In this document: positions 4,967 to 5,113 of the stretch, in pieces
Numbering within the stretch: the stretch's first letter is position 1
How the letters are laid out: every line of letters starts with the position of its first letter
NCBI GenBank assembly: GCA_025360875.1
Contig: JANYBI010000502.1
Location: 1 to 5,113, forward strand
DNA length: 5,113 bases
Reading direction: 5' to 3'
DNA from: Lentisphaerota bacterium
GTDB taxonomy: Bacteria; Verrucomicrobiota; Lentisphaeria; Victivallales; GWF2-50-93
Notes under the pieces: model-generated
Told to the model about the DNA's origin: nothing
What the model saw: only the letters and a program-made list of their open reading frames with translations
The model's database searches: none
Position numbers and translations under genes: made by a program

Positions 4967-5113
4967 ATGAAGAATATTCTTGTTTCGCTCCTTGTGGTTT
5001 TTGGAATTATCGCTGCCGTTTCAACTGGCGCCCAGGACAAGAAGGCGGAAACTGAAGTCGTCAAGCTTTCGGTTACAGAGGACGAGGTTGTCAAGTTCAT
5101 TGCGGCATTCCCT
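4967..5113 (+). CDS. Exported protein of unknown function, N-terminal part only
   Basis: The first 49 codons are present and the frame is open to the right edge. The N-terminus is a clear Sec signal peptide: MKN, a hydrophobic core ILVSLLVVFGIIAAV (4-18), then STGA with a likely signal peptidase I cut between Ala22 and Gln23. There is no lipobox cysteine, so the product is probably periplasmic or secreted rather than a lipoprotein. The mature part starts with a charged linker QDKKAETE, followed by a probable amphipathic helix LSVTEDEVVKFIAAFP (34-49). That helix is reminiscent of small helical secreted proteins, but I cannot name a family. The ribosome site is weak (AAGAGAG about 8 nt before the ATG). 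It follows the leuD hairpin closely, and its function need not relate to leucine synthesis. Confidence 0.75.
   Translation, partial: MKNILVSLLVVFGIIAAVSTGAQDKKAETEVVKLSVTEDEVVKFIAAFP

Overview
This is an ordinary bacterial chromosomal segment with moderate GC content. It holds six genes in two divergent groups and the start of a seventh gene. I see no mobile element, CRISPR array, tRNA, rRNA or phage gene. The gene families (a PyrK-type reductase subunit, a small flavin nitroreductase, FolD, a two-subunit isopropylmalate isomerase) fit a free-living, probably anaerobic bacterium that makes pyrimidines and leucine. The isomerase and the endonuclease/exonuclease/phosphatase-family protein resemble, as far as I remember, sequences from Lentisphaerae/Kiritimatiellae/Omnitrophica-like lineages. 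That placement is an inference with low confidence.

Left part, minus strand (1-1958). A 243-residue metal-dependent phosphoesterase of the endonuclease/exonuclease/phosphatase superfamily (1958 to 1227) ends at a perfect 14-bp hairpin. Beyond a spacer with a candidate promoter come a 164-residue nitroreductase (1087 to 593) and pyrK, the electron-transfer subunit of dihydroorotate dehydrogenase. The pyrK start overlaps the nitroreductase stop by one base (TAATG), and pyrK runs off the left edge. pyrD probably lies just outside.

Centre (1959-2078). This is a divergent promoter region. A TATAAT box lies on each strand, one for folD and one for the phosphoesterase gene. The second box sits so close to its start codon that the transcript may be leaderless.

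Right part, plus strand (2079-5113). folD (one-carbon metabolism) is followed by leuC and leuD, the large and small subunits of 3-isopropylmalate dehydratase, and then by the first 49 codons of an exported protein of unknown function. leuC and leuD are clearly a functional pair. folD, leuCD and the exported protein may be co-transcribed, but each spacer contains an inverted repeat that could separate them.

The most notable unexplained structure is a series of hairpins at gene ends. Three genes (the phosphoesterase, folD, leuD) have a perfect 12-14 bp inverted repeat touching, or within two bases of, the stop codon, and none has a U-tract. leuC has a smaller hairpin, built from a tandem 10-mer, shortly after its stop. 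The isopropylmalate isomerase looks plant-plastid-like in both subunits. I found no convincing new multi-gene system in the window.
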